64,000 nt of DNA from Hirudo medicinalis (lineage: Eukaryota; Annelida; Clitellata; Hirudinida; Hirudinidae). The notes under the pieces were generated by a model that saw only the letters and a program-made list of their open reading frames with translations, was not told where the DNA came from and did no database searches. Shown here one piece after another: positions 61,524 to 64,000 of this stretch; position 1 is the first letter of the stretch, and each line of letters starts with the position of its first letter. The stretch covers positions 32,674 through 96,673 of the forward strand of contig MPNW01000165.1 in assembly GCA_011800805.1 (NCBI GenBank). Reading direction: 5' to 3'. The translations under genes and the position numbers were made by a program.

Positions 61524-63396
61524 ATGCCGCCCTCGAACAATATCCTTAGGCAGGAGATAAGGGATTTAAGTACTAGATTAAACAAGGAGCAGCCAGTGTT
61601 ACCTTTCTACGATAAGAAAACAGAACTCGTAGTTTCATTATTGATGGGGTTTCTCGCTGTCGTGACTGTCTTCGTTTATTCTTTTTCGAGAACGTTGCAA
61701 GATCCTGCTCAGGTTAAGATTCCATGGGATTGGAGCAGGTGATTATGATTTTATTAATAAGAAACCAAGACATATGTTAGACAACTTTCCTTTCTTATTT
61801 TTAAGCTTTGACTCAGATGTGAGGTGGGAGTTTGACCATGGCATTGAGCACATTCAGACCACAAGACCTCTTAACATTGCCCACAGAGGGCATTCTGGTG
61901 CCATGCCTGAAGAGACCCTTGAGGCTTATCAAATGGCAGTGTCAGCTGGAGCAGACATAATAGAGTGTGATGCATGCCTGACAAAAGATCTCCAGGTGGT
62001 TTGTGCTCATGAAAGTTGGATCAACAAGACTACTGATGTAGCTGATCTTTTCCCTGCTGAAAGATCTGCAGAATACTTTGTGCCTGATAGAAGTGGTGGA
62101 GGCACATTGGTGCATGATTATTTTACAGTTGACTTTACATTGGATGAATTAAAGAAGCTCACCAAAGTGGAACCAAGGTCATATAGAGATCAGAATAACA
62201 ACAGATTATATAAAATTGCTACCTTAGAAGAAATGATCAAGGTTCTTTTACTTTAACTGTTTTTAGAAAAATGATGACTTTGTTGAGGAAGCACATGTTT
62301 TACATTTACTAATGGCTTTTATTTTAACATATAAATGATACAATTTCTTAAATTGACTGCAAGGATATCTATCTATAGGTCTAAATCAAATCTATACATA
62401 GATTGCAAAGTCTGCAAACCACCCTGTCGGAATTCATGTGGAGATCAAGGATCCCGTTTTTGTGAACAATGTGTCGGAGAGTTTGAAGGCGTCCAGCAAG
62501 AGATTTGAAGATGTTGTTGTTGAAGTTTTGAAAAGAAATGGCTACAATAAGAAGATTAGTCCATGTTTCATTCAGAGCTTTGATGAAAACAGCTTGAAAT
62601 ACGTCTCCTCTTTAACTCCTCTTCCTCTCATTCTGTTGATTGGATATCCTGGAGACGTCAGTGAGGAACACTTGAAGAGGTTTGCATTCTTTTCTACCTC
62701 AAATCACTTGAGTCAAAATAAACAACTTGGTGACATTGTACATTGGGCACATTCGTATCCTAGGCATTCAATGCTGTTATATTTGCTTCTTTAGGTAATT
62801 TTTTGGCATCTTGATCAGAAGGTCGATTGCATCAATAAAAAAAATAAAATTTCTGCCTTTGTAGATGTGCAAACATGTTGAGTAGATATTTAGTTCATAA
62901 CCATGTTTGTAAATTGTTAGCAATTTGAATGTGAAGTTATGCAGATTGAACATCATAGATTGGATCAATTAATTAATAGAGGACATGTTAACAATCTTTA
63001 AAATATTGCAAACATTACAGAGTGACAGAGTATGCATATGGCATTGGCCCAGACAAGAGACACTTAGCCTTGATTAACCAAACAACAAGAATCATTGTAT
63101 CTCATAGTAATCTCGCCAAAATCTCCCATGGACTCGGCCTTAGGCTGCACATCTACACCTTCCGCAATGAGCACGAATTCCTTGCCTGGAACTATAGACA
63201 GGATCCGTACAACGAGTATGCAGATTTTTTCAGGCTGGGCATTGACGGCTATTTCACAGACTTTCCAGACACCCTGCAAAACTTCTTGGACATGATTTAT
63301 GCCAAAAGACTGTCTTCATCATCCAATCCAAGCCTCACTTATTCCTATGGATTGATTTATTTATCCCTTCTGCTGTTTTTACATCTGTTAGGGTAG
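61524..63396 (+). CDS. Membrane-anchored glycerophosphodiester phosphodiesterase, 4 exons
   Basis: GDPD-family enzyme that hydrolyses glycerophosphodiesters to glycerol-3-phosphate and an alcohol. Exons 61524-61738, 61806-62241, 62402-62679 and 63021-63396 join in frame to 434 residues. Seen: short N-terminus, one membrane helix (about 35-54, LVVSLLMGFLAVVTVFVYSF), then the GDPD barrel starting IAHRGHSGAMPEET (His98, Arg99, Glu108), IIECDACLTKD (Glu125, Asp127) and CAHES (His140), the expected metal and catalytic residues; later VEIKDP, IQSFDENSL and GIDGYFTDFPDTL. The last 20 residues are hydrophobic (SYGLIYLSLLLFLHLLG) after a Ser-rich stretch, the layout of a GPI-anchor signal or a second membrane segment. 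The start is the Met at 61524, the first in-frame ATG. Substrate (glycerophosphocholine, lysophospholipid or other) is not readable. Confidence 0.88.
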
Positions 63397-63944
63397 TTTT
63401 TAAACCAGTATTTTATTAAACTTTCCTGTCTTAATTTATTCCTTATTTCATATTAAATTATCACTTTATTATGGTATTTATATCTATCTTCTTTTGTAAT
63501 AACTTCAATTCTAACATTAATGAAATGAGATTTATTGTGACAATCACAAGAAACATTTATTTGACCACAATAAACAAAAAAACAGAGTAACTCTGGGTGC
63601 GAAAATTTCAGCTGAAGCAAAACATGGGCAAATAGAAAAACAATGTTCTGACATTAATCATTTCAGATGCAATACAAAAAATTCTACAGTCCCTACCGAA
63701 AACAAAATCTTGGTCACTGTCAGGACCAACAATCAACGGGTTTGAAAAACAAGTCCTAACAACACATCTTCCTGCAAGAACAACCAGTTTAATCAGCTGA
63801 TAGCAGTCTAATAATCAGTTTAATTAGTTTTAAGTGGACAACGTATTCAGAGAAATATCATGGCATATGCTACATCTGCTGCCACCAGAAGCAGGATTCT
63901 ATAGAAGTTGATTCTATGAATTATAGAAATCCATCAAGGTTTTG
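63397..63944. other. Convergent 3' region
   Basis: Holds the phosphodiesterase 3' UTR and overlapping poly(A) signals on both strands: AATAAA at 63569 (+) and its reverse complement TTTATT at 63556 (-). This fits a convergent minus-strand gene entering from the right edge. Confidence 0.45.
63569..63574 (+). terminator. Candidate polyadenylation signal of phosphodiesterase gene
   Basis: AATAAA, 173 bases after the stop codon. Confidence 0.5.
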
Positions 63945-64000
63945 TCAGGCTTTCTTCTTGAACTTCATCGGTGTAGAGTTTGTCTGGCTTGCATCCATGT
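63945..64000 (-). CDS. Possible C-terminus of a minus-strand gene (partial)
   Basis: The last 56 bases read on the minus strand as MDASQTNSTPMKFKKKA followed by TGA. The end carries lysines at -3 and -4, which would be a dilysine ER-retrieval signal if the protein is membrane-bound. A candidate poly(A) signal (minus strand, 63561-63556) lies 384 bases downstream. Only 18 codons are available and I do not recognise the protein, so this may be chance. Confidence 0.25.
   Translation of the reverse strand, partial: MDASQTNSTPMKFKKKA

Noticed and set aside
62680..62794. Extension of phosphodiesterase exon 3 to its stop codon (118-residue frame)
   Set aside because: Splicing at AG|GTTTGC (62680) joins in phase to VTEYAYGIGPDKR and restores the GDPD fold; the extension has no family match, though intron retention is possible.

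Overview
The window is nuclear DNA from an invertebrate animal. It is AT-rich, its genes are split by short introns with GT/AG borders, and it carries microsatellites, minisatellites, SINE-like copies and DNA-transposon relics. All recognisable proteins are metazoan-type. I cannot fix the phylum from sequence alone. A 520-base run of N (11275-11794) and a single N at 4532 show it is a draft assembly.

Layout, left to right. 130-6982 (+): an ASMT/ASMTL-type O-methyltransferase in 7 exons. 8250-10106 (-): KMT5A/PR-Set7 histone H4K20 monomethyltransferase, 6 exons. 10720-17229 (-): a strongly diverged SLC13-like membrane transporter, 12 exons, with the assembly gap and a dead hAT transposase piece in its last intron. 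About 18296-27366 (+): the mitochondrial dynamin OPA1, at least 27 exons, first exon unresolved. 28189-33031 (-): an MFSD8/CLN7-like lysosomal MFS transporter, 11 exons, with a very large central loop. 33605-35067 (+): a PPxY-rich protein of unknown function, divergent from the previous gene. 36070-39074 (+): an unrecognised 766-residue protein. 39892-47836 (-): the Atos homologue (FAM214 family), 13 coding exons, convergent with the preceding gene. 47837-56320: a long gene-poor stretch with SINE-like copies, a (TAA)n block and a CCAAT/CACGTG promoter-like cluster. 56321-59564 (+): a YtcJ-type amidohydrolase, 7 exons, with a pogo/Tigger-derived element inserted 9 bases after its stop codon. 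61524-63396 (+): a membrane-anchored glycerophosphodiester phosphodiesterase, 4 exons. The last 56 bases may hold the 3' end of another minus-strand gene.

The neighbours have unrelated housekeeping roles (chromatin, mitochondrial fusion, lysosomal and plasma-membrane transport, phospholipid turnover), so no operon or shared pathway is implied. I joined exons by eye on GT/AG borders, reading phase and remembered family motifs. Nearly every multi-exon model closes in frame from start to stop, which is the main support. The most unusual items are the SLC13-like gene, which has lost both sodium-site SNT motifs yet keeps an intact reading frame, the two unrecognised genes at 33.6-39.1 kb, and the transposon that appears to supply a gene's 3' UTR.
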